A stretch of 64,000 bases of DNA from Bacteroidota bacterium (GCA_013288235.1 JABDCF010000001.1:1-64000), one strand, 5' to 3'; positions 30,178 to 41,515 are shown, numbered from the stretch's first letter. Numbers and translations: made by a program. The notes: a model not told the origin generated them from the letters alone.

Positions 30178-30990
30178 TTAGTTGTGACTTTTGCCCACAA
30201 AACTCCTCTTTCTTGAATACCCCAGGGCAATAAGATAAGCTATGCCGCTAAACCCTAAAGCCTCAAATACACTTGAAACCTCATTGCCCTGGAGGCTATG
30301 TGGATCGGCTATTGCCCTTGGGATGTGAAGGAAAATAAACCATAAAAAAATCATCAGCGAAAGCAGCAGTGCAACTAATTTTAGCTGTACCCTTAAAATA
30401 ATAGCAATGCCCGACCCAATAAGCGCAACGCCCGCAAAATACGTCCAAAACATGGCGCCTGGTATCCACGAAGGGACAAGCGTAGATATGCCTTCCTTAT
30501 ACAAAAAATGATCGATGCCAAAACTTATCATAGTTATGCACATAAAAACGCTTCCAAAAGGGATTATCTTTTCCAAAAAAACCACAAAGGATGATTGCAC
30601 CTGGCCACTATCTCTGCCTGCAGGATAAGACCCCGCAACAACAAAGCCACCACCTGCAAAAACCAATTCTTTTAATGCAGAGGCCCACGAGCCCATATTT
30701 TTATAATACGGGTCCGCAATTATTTCATAGGGTATTTGAATAAAAATAAAAATGGCAAGAAATATGGCGCCTAAAATGAGCCCTATTATTTTAGCTTGTT
30801 TATCTAATGCGATTGCGATACCGGCCAAAATTAAAATAGCGCTGAAAATGTAGACGCATAATACCAGGCCGGGAAATGATAAGGCCGGCAATATTACGGG
30901 ACGGAAACCCGCATAAAAAACCTGCTGTAAGCCCAAACCCCCTATCATTATTCCATAAGATATGCGCGCCGCTTTAATAAGTATTTCCAT
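30178..30990 (-). CDS. DoxX-like integral membrane protein
   Basis: Eight hydrophobic segments, duplicated four-TM unit. Confidence 0.55.
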   Translation of the reverse strand: MEILIKAARISYGIMIGGLGLQQVFYAGFRPVILPALSFPGLVLCVYIFSAILILAGIAIALDKQAKIIGLILGAIFLAIFIFIQIPYEIIADPYYKNMGSWASALKELVFAGGGFVVAGSYPAGRDSGQVQSSFVVFLEKIIPFGSVFMCITMISFGIDHFLYKEGISTLVPSWIPGAMFWTYFAGVALIGSGIAIILRVQLKLVALLLSLMIFLWFIFLHIPRAIADPHSLQGNEVSSVFEALGFSGIAYLIALGYSRKRSFVGKSHN

Positions 30991-31140
30991 AATTGTGATT
31001 TGATAATGATCAAATTAAGGAAGTTGTTTATCAGCAAGCAAATCATAGCTTGTTCATATTTGAACAAGTTGGTACAAAAGAAAATGGAGACTTAAACCTA
31101 AGTTCAAGCCTCCATTGTATGAGTTTTTAAAGGCGCGGAG

Positions 31141-32889
31141 TTAAATTTCCCTGCCAGGGTCCCAGTTTTCTAAATAATCCGAAACGCGTTTAACGAATGT
31201 GCCGCCCAAAGCCCCGTCAACCACCCTGTGATCATAAGATAATGACAAAAACATCATATGGCGGATACCTATCATATCACCCTGCAGGGTTTCAATTACT
31301 GCCGGTTTCTTTCTGATGGCGCCAACAGCTAAAATGGCTACCTGCGGCTGGTTTATGATAGGCGTACCCATAACGTTACCAAATGAACCTACATTTGTTA
31401 TAGTAAAGGTACCACCCTGCACATCGTCAGGTTTTAATTTATTGTTACGCGCACGGTTTGCAAGGTCATTAACAGCTTTTGTTAAGCCAATAAGACTCAG
31501 TTCGTCTGCTTTTTTAATAACCGGCACTATCAGGTTACCACTTGGCAAGGCTGTGGCCATGCTTATATTTATATCTTTCTTTTTGATGATCTGTGTCCCG
31601 TTTACCTGGATATTGATCATCGGCAAATCCTTAATAGCCCGTACAACGGCCTCGATAAATATTGGCGTAAAGGTAATTTTTTCACCTTCCCTCTTTTCAA
31701 AAGCATTCTTTATTTTATCGCGCCATAAAACAAGGTTGGTTACATCAGCCTCAACAAAAGAAGTAACGTGTGGCGAAGTGTGCTTGCTCATTACCATGTG
31801 ATCGGCAATGAGGCGGCGCATCCTGTCCATTTCTATGATCTCATCACTGCCCGACATTGAGGTTCCCGATGAAACAGGTTCCGGCTTTGGTTTTTCCGGA
31901 GCCGGCGCTGGTTTTGGTACTTCAGTAATTGGCGCAGGTTCCGGAGCCTCTATAACCGTTTCGGGCACCGGCGTTTCTATTACAGGAGCCTGGGTCTGTG
32001 TTTCTGCATCTGGCACAGGTTGCAGCGTTTCGCTTACAGGTTCGGGTTCTGTTATATTTATCTTCTGCGGTTCACTAAAAGTATATTGCTCCTCGGGCGC
32101 TTTCAACGTTTCAGTAACCGGGTCCGTACTGCTATCTGGAACATTTGCAGATTGATATCTATTTTGAATATAATTTAACAGGTCATCCTTTGTTAAACGG
32201 CCTTCGGCGCCCGTGCCAGTAATATTATCAAGTTCAGCGTTGCTTATATTCTCCTGCGCGGCTATATTTTTAACCAACGGCGAATAAAATCGCAATGGGT
32301 TTTTTGCTGCATCTTCTGCTGAAGCACTTTTTTGCGATAATTGCTCTGTGTATGGTACAGGCGGTATTGATTCTTCCCGTTCATCGGCAAATACAGGCTG
32401 TTTTACCTCTACAGGTTCTTTTATTTCATTTACAACGGGAGGAGTATATTTTTCTGCAAGGGGCTCCGGTGCTGGAGGTTGTTGTTCCTGGTAAGACGGC
32501 CCCCTTTCATTAACAATTGGGGGCTTCTCTTCAACACGTTGCGGAACAGGTGTCGCAAATGGCTGCCGTATTTCACTAATAACCGGGGGCTTTTCTTCAA
32601 CGGGCTGTTGAACAGGCGGTGCAACTGGCGGTACTATTTCTTCCGGATCGTTAGTTTCAATAATAGCAATAACAGCCCCTACCTGTACCACATCATTATC
32701 TTTATAAAGCTGCTCCAGCAACTTGCCCGTTACCGGCGAAGGAACATCCGAGTCAACCTTATCAGTCGCAATTTCCATCACTGCTTCGTCAGCCTCAATA
32801 TGGTCCCCCGGATTTTTGATCCATCTGATCACAGTTGCTTCAGCAACGCTTTCACCCATTTTTGGCAGTAACAGTTTATATTTGGCCAT
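31141..32889 (-). CDS. 2-oxo acid dehydrogenase complex E2 (dihydrolipoamide acyltransferase)
   Basis: Lipoyl domain EIATDKVDSDVPSP; E3-binding domain; C-terminal SYDHRVVDGALGG; long P/E/V-rich linker. Confidence 0.92.
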   Translation of the reverse strand: MAKYKLLLPKMGESVAEATVIRWIKNPGDHIEADEAVMEIATDKVDSDVPSPVTGKLLEQLYKDNDVVQVGAVIAIIETNDPEEIVPPVAPPVQQPVEEKPPVISEIRQPFATPVPQRVEEKPPIVNERGPSYQEQQPPAPEPLAEKYTPPVVNEIKEPVEVKQPVFADEREESIPPVPYTEQLSQKSASAEDAAKNPLRFYSPLVKNIAAQENISNAELDNITGTGAEGRLTKDDLLNYIQNRYQSANVPDSSTDPVTETLKAPEEQYTFSEPQKINITEPEPVSETLQPVPDAETQTQAPVIETPVPETVIEAPEPAPITEVPKPAPAPEKPKPEPVSSGTSMSGSDEIIEMDRMRRLIADHMVMSKHTSPHVTSFVEADVTNLVLWRDKIKNAFEKREGEKITFTPIFIEAVVRAIKDLPMINIQVNGTQIIKKKDINISMATALPSGNLIVPVIKKADELSLIGLTKAVNDLANRARNNKLKPDDVQGGTFTITNVGSFGNVMGTPIINQPQVAILAVGAIRKKPAVIETLQGDMIGIRHMMFLSLSYDHRVVDGALGGTFVKRVSDYLENWDPGREI

Positions 32890-32933
32890 AGAGAATATAC
32901 CTAATTAATGGCCAAAATTAGCGGATTTTATCT

Positions 32934-34181
32934 TTATTTTCCACTATCATGCAGTAAAGTATTCAACATATTTAAGGCCGAAATCGCGCTCCTTTCGATG
33001 TTTTGCTTTCGTTTGTTACCAAATGTTAATTTCTTTACTACTTTTTTGTTAACAGATGCTACGGCTATCCACACCGTTCCCACAGGCTTTTCAGGGGTAC
33101 CGCCGTCCGGGCCTGCAATACCCGTAATTGCAATGGCATAGTCAGATTTAAAATTCAGCAAAGCCCCTTCAACCATCTCTGTAACCGTTTCGCCGCTTAC
33201 CGCCCCAAACTCCGCTATTGTTTCATCTCTGACATTTAAAACGCTTTCTTTTAAACTGTTTGAGTAAGAAACAACCCCGCCAAAAAATACCTTTGACGCA
33301 CCGGGATGTTGAGTAAAAAGCTGCGATATAAACCCACCGGTACAACTTTCGGCGATTGACAACGTCAGGCCTTTTTCGGTCATAAAATTTAAGATGGCTT
33401 TTTCAATCGGGATATCTTCCTCAGCTGCCACAACGTTGGCTACCCTTTCAATTATTTTTGCCGCATAAGCATCTACTTCCGGCTTTAAAGTAGCTTCATC
33501 TTCGCCATAACCACTTAGCCTTAGCCTTACCTGGCCAAGCTTCGGTAAATAGGCCAGCTTAATATATGAAGGTAGCGAATCTTCAATATCAGCAATACGT
33601 TCGGCTAAAAACGATTCGCCCTCACCTACTGTTAAAATAGTTTTATGAATAATTACAGGGAGCTTTAAGGTTGATTTTAGCTTGGGCAGCACCTCATCTT
33701 CCATCATATACATCATCTCGTGCGGCACGCCCGGCATCGATATATATATTTTACCTTCAACAGTAAACCACATCCCGGGTGCTGTACCATTATTATTAAG
33801 TATCACTTCACAATTTTCGGGTACCATAGCCTGCAGTCGGTTCACCTCCAGCAGCGGCCTGTTATAGCGGGCAAAAATTTTGGTCACATTGTTTAAGGCC
33901 TCCTGGTTTTCAACCAGCTGAACACCAAAGTATTCGGCAATTGTTTTTTTTGTAATATCATCTTTGGTTGGCCCAAGCCCTCCGGTAATCAATATGATGT
34001 CTGCCCGTTTGCTCGCTTCTTTAAGGGCGGTTAAAATATGTTGCCGGTCGTCGGATACCGACGAAATTTGTTTAACCCTGACACCTATATTATTAAGCTC
34101 TGCAGCCATCCAGGCGGAATTTGTATCAACAATTTGCCCGATGAGTATTTCATCTCCAATGGTAATTATTTCAGCAAGCAT
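32934..34181 (-). CDS. cinA: CinA family nicotinamide-nucleotide amidohydrolase
   Basis: MLAEIITIGDEILIGQIVDTNSAWMA...GGLGPTKDD...AESCTGG...ITGIAGPDGGTPEKPVGTVW. Confidence 0.93.
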   Translation of the reverse strand: MLAEIITIGDEILIGQIVDTNSAWMAAELNNIGVRVKQISSVSDDRQHILTALKEASKRADIILITGGLGPTKDDITKKTIAEYFGVQLVENQEALNNVTKIFARYNRPLLEVNRLQAMVPENCEVILNNNGTAPGMWFTVEGKIYISMPGVPHEMMYMMEDEVLPKLKSTLKLPVIIHKTILTVGEGESFLAERIADIEDSLPSYIKLAYLPKLGQVRLRLSGYGEDEATLKPEVDAYAAKIIERVANVVAAEEDIPIEKAILNFMTEKGLTLSIAESCTGGFISQLFTQHPGASKVFFGGVVSYSNSLKESVLNVRDETIAEFGAVSGETVTEMVEGALLNFKSDYAIAITGIAGPDGGTPEKPVGTVWIAVASVNKKVVKKLTFGNKRKQNIERSAISALNMLNTLLHDSGK

Positions 34182-34186
34182 TTTTA

Positions 34187-36898
34187 CTATTCAAAATTTT
34201 GGTTGTTGGTATAGTCGCTTCTTTTACTGAGTTTCAAATCCTGTAAAATAGCCGCCCGTACCTTTAAAGTAACATTATATGATTTGTAAACCCCAAATGG
34301 TACCCATTGAAAGTTAAGGTCCCAGCAATGCAGGTCGCGATAAACGCCAAAAGAAGTAACGGCAAGTTTCTCCGCCCTTAAATCGTAGTTGGTGTTATAC
34401 TGAACTTTCCACCCCTTAGTGATAGTTACATCGCCGCTTAACATAACTGTATTGGTAACATTGGTACTAACCACGTTGTTATTATAACTGAAGTTATAAT
34501 TAAATGTAAGGTTCCATGGCACATTAAAATCAATGTAGGCGCTGGGGTCGCTGTTTATCAGAGCAAGTTTTTGGGCTTGCTGAGGGTTCATAGTTTGTAA
34601 AGTACCACCGGGCGTTACATTAGGTTGGGGGTGGAACGACGCCGGGTTTAGAGCCCCGCTCATTGAAAAACTAATATTTGTAAGCTCTGGAAATTTTCCA
34701 TCCTGGAAGGTGTAACGATTTATTTCGAGTGGTGTACGTCGTATTTGCCCGTTAGATATAGAATCTATCACAATTATCTCGTAAGGCTGTAACGACCCGT
34801 TGAAAGTAAGGTTCACTTTTTGATTCAATATGGCTGTGTGGGCTGAGAATGTTATCGGCGACAACCTGAGCGAATCCTGCGCAAAATTATAAAATGTTGA
34901 AAGTGAAAGTCCCTGCAACAGGTCTACTTTTCTTGGCTTCCCTGAAGTATCTGTGGCTTTGGGCTTAAATTTTGCCTGGATAATATTATCGATACTTAGC
35001 CCTATCCCAGCCTGCTTTCCGGCTGAAGGAAAACCATCCTGAAAAATTGAATACGTTTGGCTTGTATAAGGATATGGGACAGTGGCATTGCTTACTATAG
35101 TTTTATAATACCCAAAACTTGGCGCCGAAAAATCCGGGTTGTAGCTAAAGCTGATGGTTGGGGTCATCACGTGCCTGATGGCCATCAAATTTCCTTTTTT
35201 AAAGTCTATTTCGCTATAAACTTTTGTTGATAAACTGGTGCTCAGCGTGTACATGCCTGCCCGTCTGAAGCCATTAACAGTATCGGTCACCAATGAATCG
35301 GCACCTGAGATGCTTCCTCTTGCAAAACTTTTACGAATAGTTTGGAGGTACCAGTGTTCACTATAATTTACGTTGGCGCCAAATTGAAAATATTTAAGAA
35401 AATTTAAACTTAAGCCAACAGGTATGTTATGGACGATACTGGTTTGTAAGTTTTTTATTAACGTATTGCCTTTAAATAATTCCGCTTCGGGGAGATCATT
35501 AATAGCATTAGAAGCTTGTAACGTATAGCTAATTGTTATTTTTTGCCACCATTTTGCTTCGCCTACCCTATCTTTTGAATCAAAAGGGCTTAATGATGCC
35601 ATTGAAAAGCTTAGCGTCGGCAGTTGCAGCGATATGGTTTTGTTGGTAAGGTCCTGGCTATGTGAAAGGCCCACACTAAGGTTAAAAGGCGTGCCGGCCC
35701 AGGTCCTACTGTAGTTAATGGTCGACCTTAAGTTGTTTTGCGTCAGGGCCTGCAGGTTATAGTTACTTGTAGCCGGGTTGTTTTGATAAAAAGTTGATGT
35801 ACCGGCGTTTACCGAGGCGCTGAAAGTGCTTCCAGGGTTTGCATTTGGATCCTGGGTGTGCGACCAGTTAATATTAAAATCTTTTGTAGGTGGATCACCC
35901 TCAAGTCCGTAATTATGTGAGCCATAGCTTAAAACAAGGGTGCCGCTATATTTATAGCGTTTCATATAATGGAATGTTTCACTTATTTCATAGGATCCTT
36001 TTGAGTATATAGTACCCATATTGGTAAGGTCCATGTAATCATTTATTCCAACATAGTAGCCAAAGTTGCGGAGATAAAAGCCCAATTTCTGGTCTTCGCC
36101 GAATGTAGGGATAATAACGCCTGATGTGCGGGTATCAGGTTTAGGAAAAAAACCGAACGGTATTGCCAATGGCAAAGGGATGCCCTCAATTTCAAGATAG
36201 GCGGGCCCTGCAATAATCCGGTTCTTTTCTGCAATACCCCTGGTAATCACTATACCAAAATGTGTATCGGGATAAGGTAAGTCGCAGGTACTAAAAATAA
36301 CGTTCCTGTAGGCTACTTCCGTTTCATTTAATTTTCTTGCTACCCCTCCAGACAGATAACTGCCTTCCTGGTCGGATGCCGGATTATATAGTTTTCCTTT
36401 TTTTGTTTTATAGTTAAAAAACAACGAGTCGGACAGGAGTGGCTTATCTTTTCCTTGCTTGGTGATTGGCCTGCCTACATATCTTTTTGTTATTGGGTCG
36501 ATACTGCCTTTTGCAAAAATTAAATGATTTTTTTGATCGACACGGATATAATCGGCATCCAGTTCAAAATCTTCATAAGTTACACGGGCCTGGCCATATA
36601 AGTATGTAATTTGATGCTCCTGATCAACAATTGTCGAGTCTTCTGCATGCGATTTTACCTCTGATTGTATCCCGCCATTATTCTTTTTTGTGGTATCAGT
36701 TTTAGCAGTTGACTTTTTTGTTGCTGAATTTGCCTTAGATTTTTTACCTTTAATAAGTTTAGCATCTTTAATAGTATCAAGTTTTATGATAGTATCGATT
36801 GCCGGCTTATATTTACAGGCGTAACTTTTATGCGAACTGGCGTTCACATTAGCTATTAAAATAATTGCAAGCAGAAAAATTAAGCTTATGAATTTCAA
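34187..36898 (-). CDS. LptD/OstA-like outer-membrane LPS assembly protein
   Basis: TYLYGQARVTYEDFELDADYIRVDQKNHLIFAKGS OstA domain followed by large beta-rich region. Confidence 0.8.
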   Translation of the reverse strand: MKFISLIFLLAIILIANVNASSHKSYACKYKPAIDTIIKLDTIKDAKLIKGKKSKANSATKKSTAKTDTTKKNNGGIQSEVKSHAEDSTIVDQEHQITYLYGQARVTYEDFELDADYIRVDQKNHLIFAKGSIDPITKRYVGRPITKQGKDKPLLSDSLFFNYKTKKGKLYNPASDQEGSYLSGGVARKLNETEVAYRNVIFSTCDLPYPDTHFGIVITRGIAEKNRIIAGPAYLEIEGIPLPLAIPFGFFPKPDTRTSGVIIPTFGEDQKLGFYLRNFGYYVGINDYMDLTNMGTIYSKGSYEISETFHYMKRYKYSGTLVLSYGSHNYGLEGDPPTKDFNINWSHTQDPNANPGSTFSASVNAGTSTFYQNNPATSNYNLQALTQNNLRSTINYSRTWAGTPFNLSVGLSHSQDLTNKTISLQLPTLSFSMASLSPFDSKDRVGEAKWWQKITISYTLQASNAINDLPEAELFKGNTLIKNLQTSIVHNIPVGLSLNFLKYFQFGANVNYSEHWYLQTIRKSFARGSISGADSLVTDTVNGFRRAGMYTLSTSLSTKVYSEIDFKKGNLMAIRHVMTPTISFSYNPDFSAPSFGYYKTIVSNATVPYPYTSQTYSIFQDGFPSAGKQAGIGLSIDNIIQAKFKPKATDTSGKPRKVDLLQGLSLSTFYNFAQDSLRLSPITFSAHTAILNQKVNLTFNGSLQPYEIIVIDSISNGQIRRTPLEINRYTFQDGKFPELTNISFSMSGALNPASFHPQPNVTPGGTLQTMNPQQAQKLALINSDPSAYIDFNVPWNLTFNYNFSYNNNVVSTNVTNTVMLSGDVTITKGWKVQYNTNYDLRAEKLAVTSFGVYRDLHCWDLNFQWVPFGVYKSYNVTLKVRAAILQDLKLSKRSDYTNNQNFE

Positions 36899-36950
36899 AA
36901 TAGATTATGAATTGTATTTTTGCAGATATAGTTAACAGCGTTCAAAAATA

Positions 36951-37862
36951 ATGAAAAATAAGGCATTGAAAAGATTGATTTTGGGTTTATCGTTATTAGT
37001 GACATTTTTACCATCCCTTTCGTTTGCATTAGGCATTCACTTTAAACATGATACGGTAACTAATTCTGGTTATAAACTTAAAACTATAATTATTGATCCG
37101 GGTCATGGTGGTCATCATCCAGCCGGCGCACCAGGCAATTATTCAAATGGTGCATCGGGCTCATACTCTTTCGAGAGAAATGTAACGCTTGCCCTGGCAT
37201 TAAAATTGCAAAAAGAAATAGAAAAAGAAATACCAAACTTAAAGGTTGTACTTACACGCACAACCGAAGATGATGTTTCTTTTCAAAGAAGGGCTCAAAT
37301 TGCCAATGAAAACAAGGGCGACCTTTTTATTTCGTTGCATTGTAACTCACTACCCGACAGGCATATTCATGAGGTTGTTGGCCACAAACACCACAAGCCA
37401 ATTTATCATACTATTTCAGTCCCCGACCACTCAGGCAGAGGTGTTTTAATGCTGGTTTATGGTTTTTGGCGAAGTGGAGAAGGAGAGAATGCAATCAAAC
37501 AAAATAAGATTGAAGGTGGCGACTCGGAGATGAACTCCGACCCTGACCCAAATGACCCGGCATCACTGATACTGATGAACGAATATAAACGCAAATACCG
37601 CAAGCAAAGCATACACCTGGCCGAATTAATTGATACTGAACTTGTTAATACTGATGGCAGGCATAATGAAGGCATCAGGGAACAAGGCATATATGTATTG
37701 TGCCACAGCGCCATGCCTGCGGTACTTGTTGAAACTGGTTATATAGATAACCCGGATGACGAAGCGTATTTAAATTCAGAAGACGGCCAAAATGAAATAG
37801 TAGCATCAATTGTAAGGGCAATAATAAATTATAAAGCCGAGGTAGAACAAGTATCGCCGTGA
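36951..37862 (+). CDS. N-acetylmuramoyl-L-alanine amidase
   Basis: TIIIDPGHGGHHPAGAPG...FISLHCNS...PAVLVETGYIDNPDDEAYL. Confidence 0.92.
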   Translation: MKNKALKRLILGLSLLVTFLPSLSFALGIHFKHDTVTNSGYKLKTIIIDPGHGGHHPAGAPGNYSNGASGSYSFERNVTLALALKLQKEIEKEIPNLKVVLTRTTEDDVSFQRRAQIANENKGDLFISLHCNSLPDRHIHEVVGHKHHKPIYHTISVPDHSGRGVLMLVYGFWRSGEGENAIKQNKIEGGDSEMNSDPDPNDPASLILMNEYKRKYRKQSIHLAELIDTELVNTDGRHNEGIREQGIYVLCHSAMPAVLVETGYIDNPDDEAYLNSEDGQNEIVASIVRAIINYKAEVEQVSP

Positions 37863-37984
37863 GAAATGAGAGAGTTCTTATCAAATCGCGACCTTAAATA
37901 ATTAAATTTAAACAAAAAGTAAGCAAAATAAATAACTGTAGCTATAGCTATCACTAATAAAGTTATAAGATTGCAGAAATGAGA

Positions 37985-38042
37985 AAAGGAGCTAAATTGC
38001 TTTATCTCATATCTAATATCTAATATCTCACATCTAAAAATC
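37985..38042. repeat. intergenic word repeat, ATATCTCATATCTAA family (mostly one arm)
   Basis: ctcatatctaatatctaatatctcacatctaaaaatcc directly before the mce start codon. Confidence 0.75.
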
Positions 38043-38043
38043 C

Positions 38044-38988
38044 ATGACGATAACCAACGAAACTAAAATAGGCGTTCTTACTGCAATAGCAATTACCATA
38101 CTTATATTAGGCTTTAGCTTTTTACGCGGCGATGATCTTTTTTCGGGATCAAATAAATTTTATGCCGTTTATAAAAGCGTTGACGGCCTGGCTGTTTCAA
38201 AACCAGTATTAGTAAATGGTTTTCAAATTGGAAGAATATCAAAAATGAAACTACTGCCCGATGGACGCACCATAGTTGAGCTAAAGATAGACCGCCAGTA
38301 TAACGTACCTTCAAATACGCTTGCAAAGCTGGTTAGCACCGATTTGTTAGGCAGCAAAGCTATTGTTTTTGCGTATGGCAACAGTAATACCTATGCCCAG
38401 GATAATGATACTTTACATGCTGATATAGAAGGCGGCCTTGCCGAAAGTTTACAGCCTATACAAATGAAAGCCGAAAACCTAATAAGTAAATTAGATTCGT
38501 CGCTTGCATCCATAAATAAAATATTAAACCCTAACTTTCAAAAGAATGTTGACCGGAGCTTTTTAAGTATAGCAAACTCCCTGCAAACACTTGAAGGCAC
38601 AACTAAAAAAATTGATGCGTTGATTGGAAGCCAAACCGATCACATTAACGGGATTTTGGCAAATACAGAAGTGGTTTCATCAAATTTAAAAACCAGTTCG
38701 GCGCACATAACCGGTATCACCGAAAACTTTGATAAAGTAAGCAATGATGTAGCTAATGCAAACATCAAACAAACGCTTGACAATGCAAACAAAGCTATGG
38801 CCGACCTTCAGGCCACCATCAGCAAAATCAATGCCAACCAGGGCAATTTGGGGCTCCTGCTTAATGATAATAAGCTTTATAATAACTTAAATAATGCTTC
38901 AAAACATCTTGACAGCCTGTTTATCGACATCAAAGCTCATCCCAAACATTATGTAAGTTTCTCGGTATTCGGAGGAAAGAAACAGTAA
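38044..38988 (+). CDS. MCE/MlaD-family protein
   Basis: KIGVLTAIAITILILGFSFLRGDDLF...VDGLAVSKPVLVNGFQIGRI. Confidence 0.88.
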   Translation: MTITNETKIGVLTAIAITILILGFSFLRGDDLFSGSNKFYAVYKSVDGLAVSKPVLVNGFQIGRISKMKLLPDGRTIVELKIDRQYNVPSNTLAKLVSTDLLGSKAIVFAYGNSNTYAQDNDTLHADIEGGLAESLQPIQMKAENLISKLDSSLASINKILNPNFQKNVDRSFLSIANSLQTLEGTTKKIDALIGSQTDHINGILANTEVVSSNLKTSSAHITGITENFDKVSNDVANANIKQTLDNANKAMADLQATISKINANQGNLGLLLNDNKLYNNLNNASKHLDSLFIDIKAHPKHYVSFSVFGGKKQ

Positions 38989-38989
38989 G

Positions 38990-39058
38990 CAGTTCGGCAG
39001 TTTGCAGTGGGCAGTTACCAGGTTCAGAAGAGGACTGCCTACTGCAAACTGATAACTA
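38990..39058. repeat. intergenic word hairpin, GGCAGTTTGCAGT family
   Basis: gcagttcggcagtttgcagtgggcagtt ... aggactgcctactgcaaactgataact; same family as 1670-1737. Confidence 0.8.
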
Positions 39059-39059
39059 C

Positions 39060-39974
39060 CTACTCAACTCCAAACACCCTGCCCTCAATAGCTAATTCTG
39101 TGGCGGGGAAAACGCTGCGGGCTTCATCAAGTAATTCATTTAAGGTTTTATACCTTGCAGAGAAGTGGCCTATCAGTAGATTTTTTGCATTTGTTTTTAA
39201 TGCGATTTCACCAGCCTGGAGCGCAGTTGTATGGTGGGTTTCGTTGGCCCTGTCGAGCATATTATTTAAAAAGGTAGCCTCGTGGTATAATAGATCCGCA
39301 TTGCTTATCTGTTTAAAATATTTTTCGTTGTACTGCGTATCCGAACAATAAACATAGCACTTAGGCACATCCGAATCGAAAGTGAGGGTATCGTTTTTAT
39401 AAACTGTCCCATCCGGGGCAACATAATCAGCGCCCTTTTTCAAAGCAGAATAATACTCAACCGGGATATTGGCTGCTTCGATTTTTTCCTTCAACAGTTT
39501 TCTTAGCCTTTTCTTTTCCCTGAATAAAAAACCAGTGCAGGCTATACCATGATCAAGAGGAATGGTCTCTACGGTAATATCCTGGTTTTCTAAAATCACC
39601 TCAGCTACATCCGGGTTGGTAAATTTATATTCGACGTCGTACTGCAAAGCGGTTTCCGAACACTTTAGCTGAAGGTCGACAATTTCTTTTAATTGGGGCG
39701 GGCAATATATTTTTAAGGATTTTTTTCGGCCATTAAGATGCATTGAAGAAAGCAAGCCAACCAGGCCCAGGTAATGGTCGCCATGAAGATGGCTGATAAA
39801 TATATGGTCGATCCGGCTCGCTTTCACATCAAACTTTAACATTTGCTGCTGCGTGCCTTCGGCGCAATCAATCAAATACAAACGCTCGTTAATATTTAGC
39901 GTCTGCGATGTAGGATTCCTGTTAAAAATGGGGGTTGCAGAACTGCTGCCAAGAATTGTTACCTCGAATTTCAT
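39060..39974 (-). CDS. rnz: ribonuclease Z
   Basis: ILGSSSATPIFNRNPTSQ...ISHLHGDHYLGLVGLL...HEATF...GHFSARY. Confidence 0.93.
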   Translation of the reverse strand: MKFEVTILGSSSATPIFNRNPTSQTLNINERLYLIDCAEGTQQQMLKFDVKASRIDHIFISHLHGDHYLGLVGLLSSMHLNGRKKSLKIYCPPQLKEIVDLQLKCSETALQYDVEYKFTNPDVAEVILENQDITVETIPLDHGIACTGFLFREKKRLRKLLKEKIEAANIPVEYYSALKKGADYVAPDGTVYKNDTLTFDSDVPKCYVYCSDTQYNEKYFKQISNADLLYHEATFLNNMLDRANETHHTTALQAGEIALKTNAKNLLIGHFSARYKTLNELLDEARSVFPATELAIEGRVFGVE

Positions 39975-39996
39975 ACACTGGTAACAATGGGTTTGG

Positions 39997-40374
39997 TTAT
40001 TTTGCTTCTTTCTTTAATTCTTTTTCTATTTCTTCCATAAAAACAAGGTCAATCGCTTCTTCAGGGGTTTGAACGATAGAAAGTACGCTATCAAGCTGGG
40101 AAATAGTAATTAAACGGGCAACAGCTTCGTTTAATCCTGTTAAAATAAATGTACCTGTTGCATTTTTGCATAAGCGGTGCCCAACCAGCAAGCTGCTCAA
40201 TCCTGATGAATCAGCAAACCTTACTTGCGACAGGTCGAAAATTATATTACGCTGACCTTCAGTGTTGATCAGTATAAGTTCAGATTTAAGCTGTGGGGTT
40301 ATCAATGAATTTAACTTTGATTCATTCAGCTTCAACAAAATATATTTTTCGTGTTTATCAACAGTAAATTTCAT
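39997..40374 (-). CDS. STAS-domain anti-sigma factor antagonist
   Basis: IIFDLSQVRFADSSGLSSLLVGHRL. Confidence 0.88.
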   Translation of the reverse strand: MKFTVDKHEKYILLKLNESKLNSLITPQLKSELILINTEGQRNIIFDLSQVRFADSSGLSSLLVGHRLCKNATGTFILTGLNEAVARLITISQLDSVLSIVQTPEEAIDLVFMEEIEKELKKEAK

Positions 40375-40429
40375 TTCTTAGTCTAATTAAAAAGCTAAAG
40401 ATATAACTATTTTATGTACAAATAAAAAA

Positions 40430-41374
40430 TTAGCGTTTAGTTAATGCATTATTTATTGCTTTCTCTACCCGGTCCAATACGTTTTCGGTTACCGGTTTAA
40501 TAAATTTCTCACCGGTAATTTGTTCAAAAAGTTCAATATAGCGCTCGGAAATGGATTGTACTATCTCTTTCGTCATTAAAGGTACCACCTGGCCGTCTTT
40601 TCCCTGGAAACCATTTTCAATAAGCCATTTCCTTACAAATTCTTTTGAAAGCTGTTTTTGAGGTTCGCCGTTTTTCTGGCGTTCTTCATAACCGCTGCTA
40701 TAAAAATACCTGGATGAGTCTGGCGTGTGTATTTCATCTATCAAATAGATTATACCATCGGCCTTGCCAAATTCATACTTGGTATCTACCAAAATCAAGC
40801 CTTGTTTGGCAGCTATTTCTGTACCGCGTTTAAATAGCGCGCGGGTATAGTTTTCAAGTTGTATATAATCACTTTCCGACACAATCCCCTTTGCCAATAT
40901 ATCTTCTCTCGAAATATCTTCGTCGTGGCCTACTGATGCCTTTGTTGTGGGGGTTATTATAGGTTCGGGCAGTATATCATTTTCTTTCAAACCTTCGGGT
41001 AAACTAACACCACAAACATATCTTTTCCCGGCGCTGTATTCGCGCCAGGCATGACCCGCCAAATAACCGCGTATCACCATTTCTACCTTAAAAGGATCGC
41101 AAATCCTCCCTATCGTTACACTCGGATCAGGTACCGAAACAACCCAGTTGGGGACAATATCTGCCGTAGCGGCTAAAAACTTCGCGGCTATCTGGTTTAA
41201 AACCTGACCTTTAAAAGGTATCGCCTCGGGCAGTACTACATCAAAAGCCGAGATGCGGTCGCTAACCACCATTACCAAATATTTATTATCAATAGTATAT
41301 ACATCCCGTACCTTGCCCTTATAAAAATTGGTTTGGCCGGGAAACTCAAAGTGTGTTTCTTTAATCGCGTCCAT
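40430..41374 (-). CDS. purC: phosphoribosylaminoimidazolesuccinocarboxamide synthase
   Basis: [41 protein letters not shown]. Confidence 0.95.
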   Translation of the reverse strand: MDAIKETHFEFPGQTNFYKGKVRDVYTIDNKYLVMVVSDRISAFDVVLPEAIPFKGQVLNQIAAKFLAATADIVPNWVVSVPDPSVTIGRICDPFKVEMVIRGYLAGHAWREYSAGKRYVCGVSLPEGLKENDILPEPIITPTTKASVGHDEDISREDILAKGIVSESDYIQLENYTRALFKRGTEIAAKQGLILVDTKYEFGKADGIIYLIDEIHTPDSSRYFYSSGYEERQKNGEPQKQLSKEFVRKWLIENGFQGKDGQVVPLMTKEIVQSISERYIELFEQITGEKFIKPVTENVLDRVEKAINNALTKR

Positions 41375-41390
41375 CGTTTTAGATTTGAGA

Positions 41391-41515
41391 TATGAGATGT
41401 AAGATATGAGACTTTTAAGTTAGGCTCCCATTCAAACACCTCATATCTAATATCCTGTTTTATTATTTTTTATTGCTCTGCGTCTCAAATCTCATATCTA
41501 ACGTCTCATATCTTA
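41391..41515. repeat. intergenic word hairpin, GAGATATGAG family
   Basis: agatttgagatatgagatgtaagatatgagac ... gtctcaaatctcatatctaacgtctcatatctt. Confidence 0.85.
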
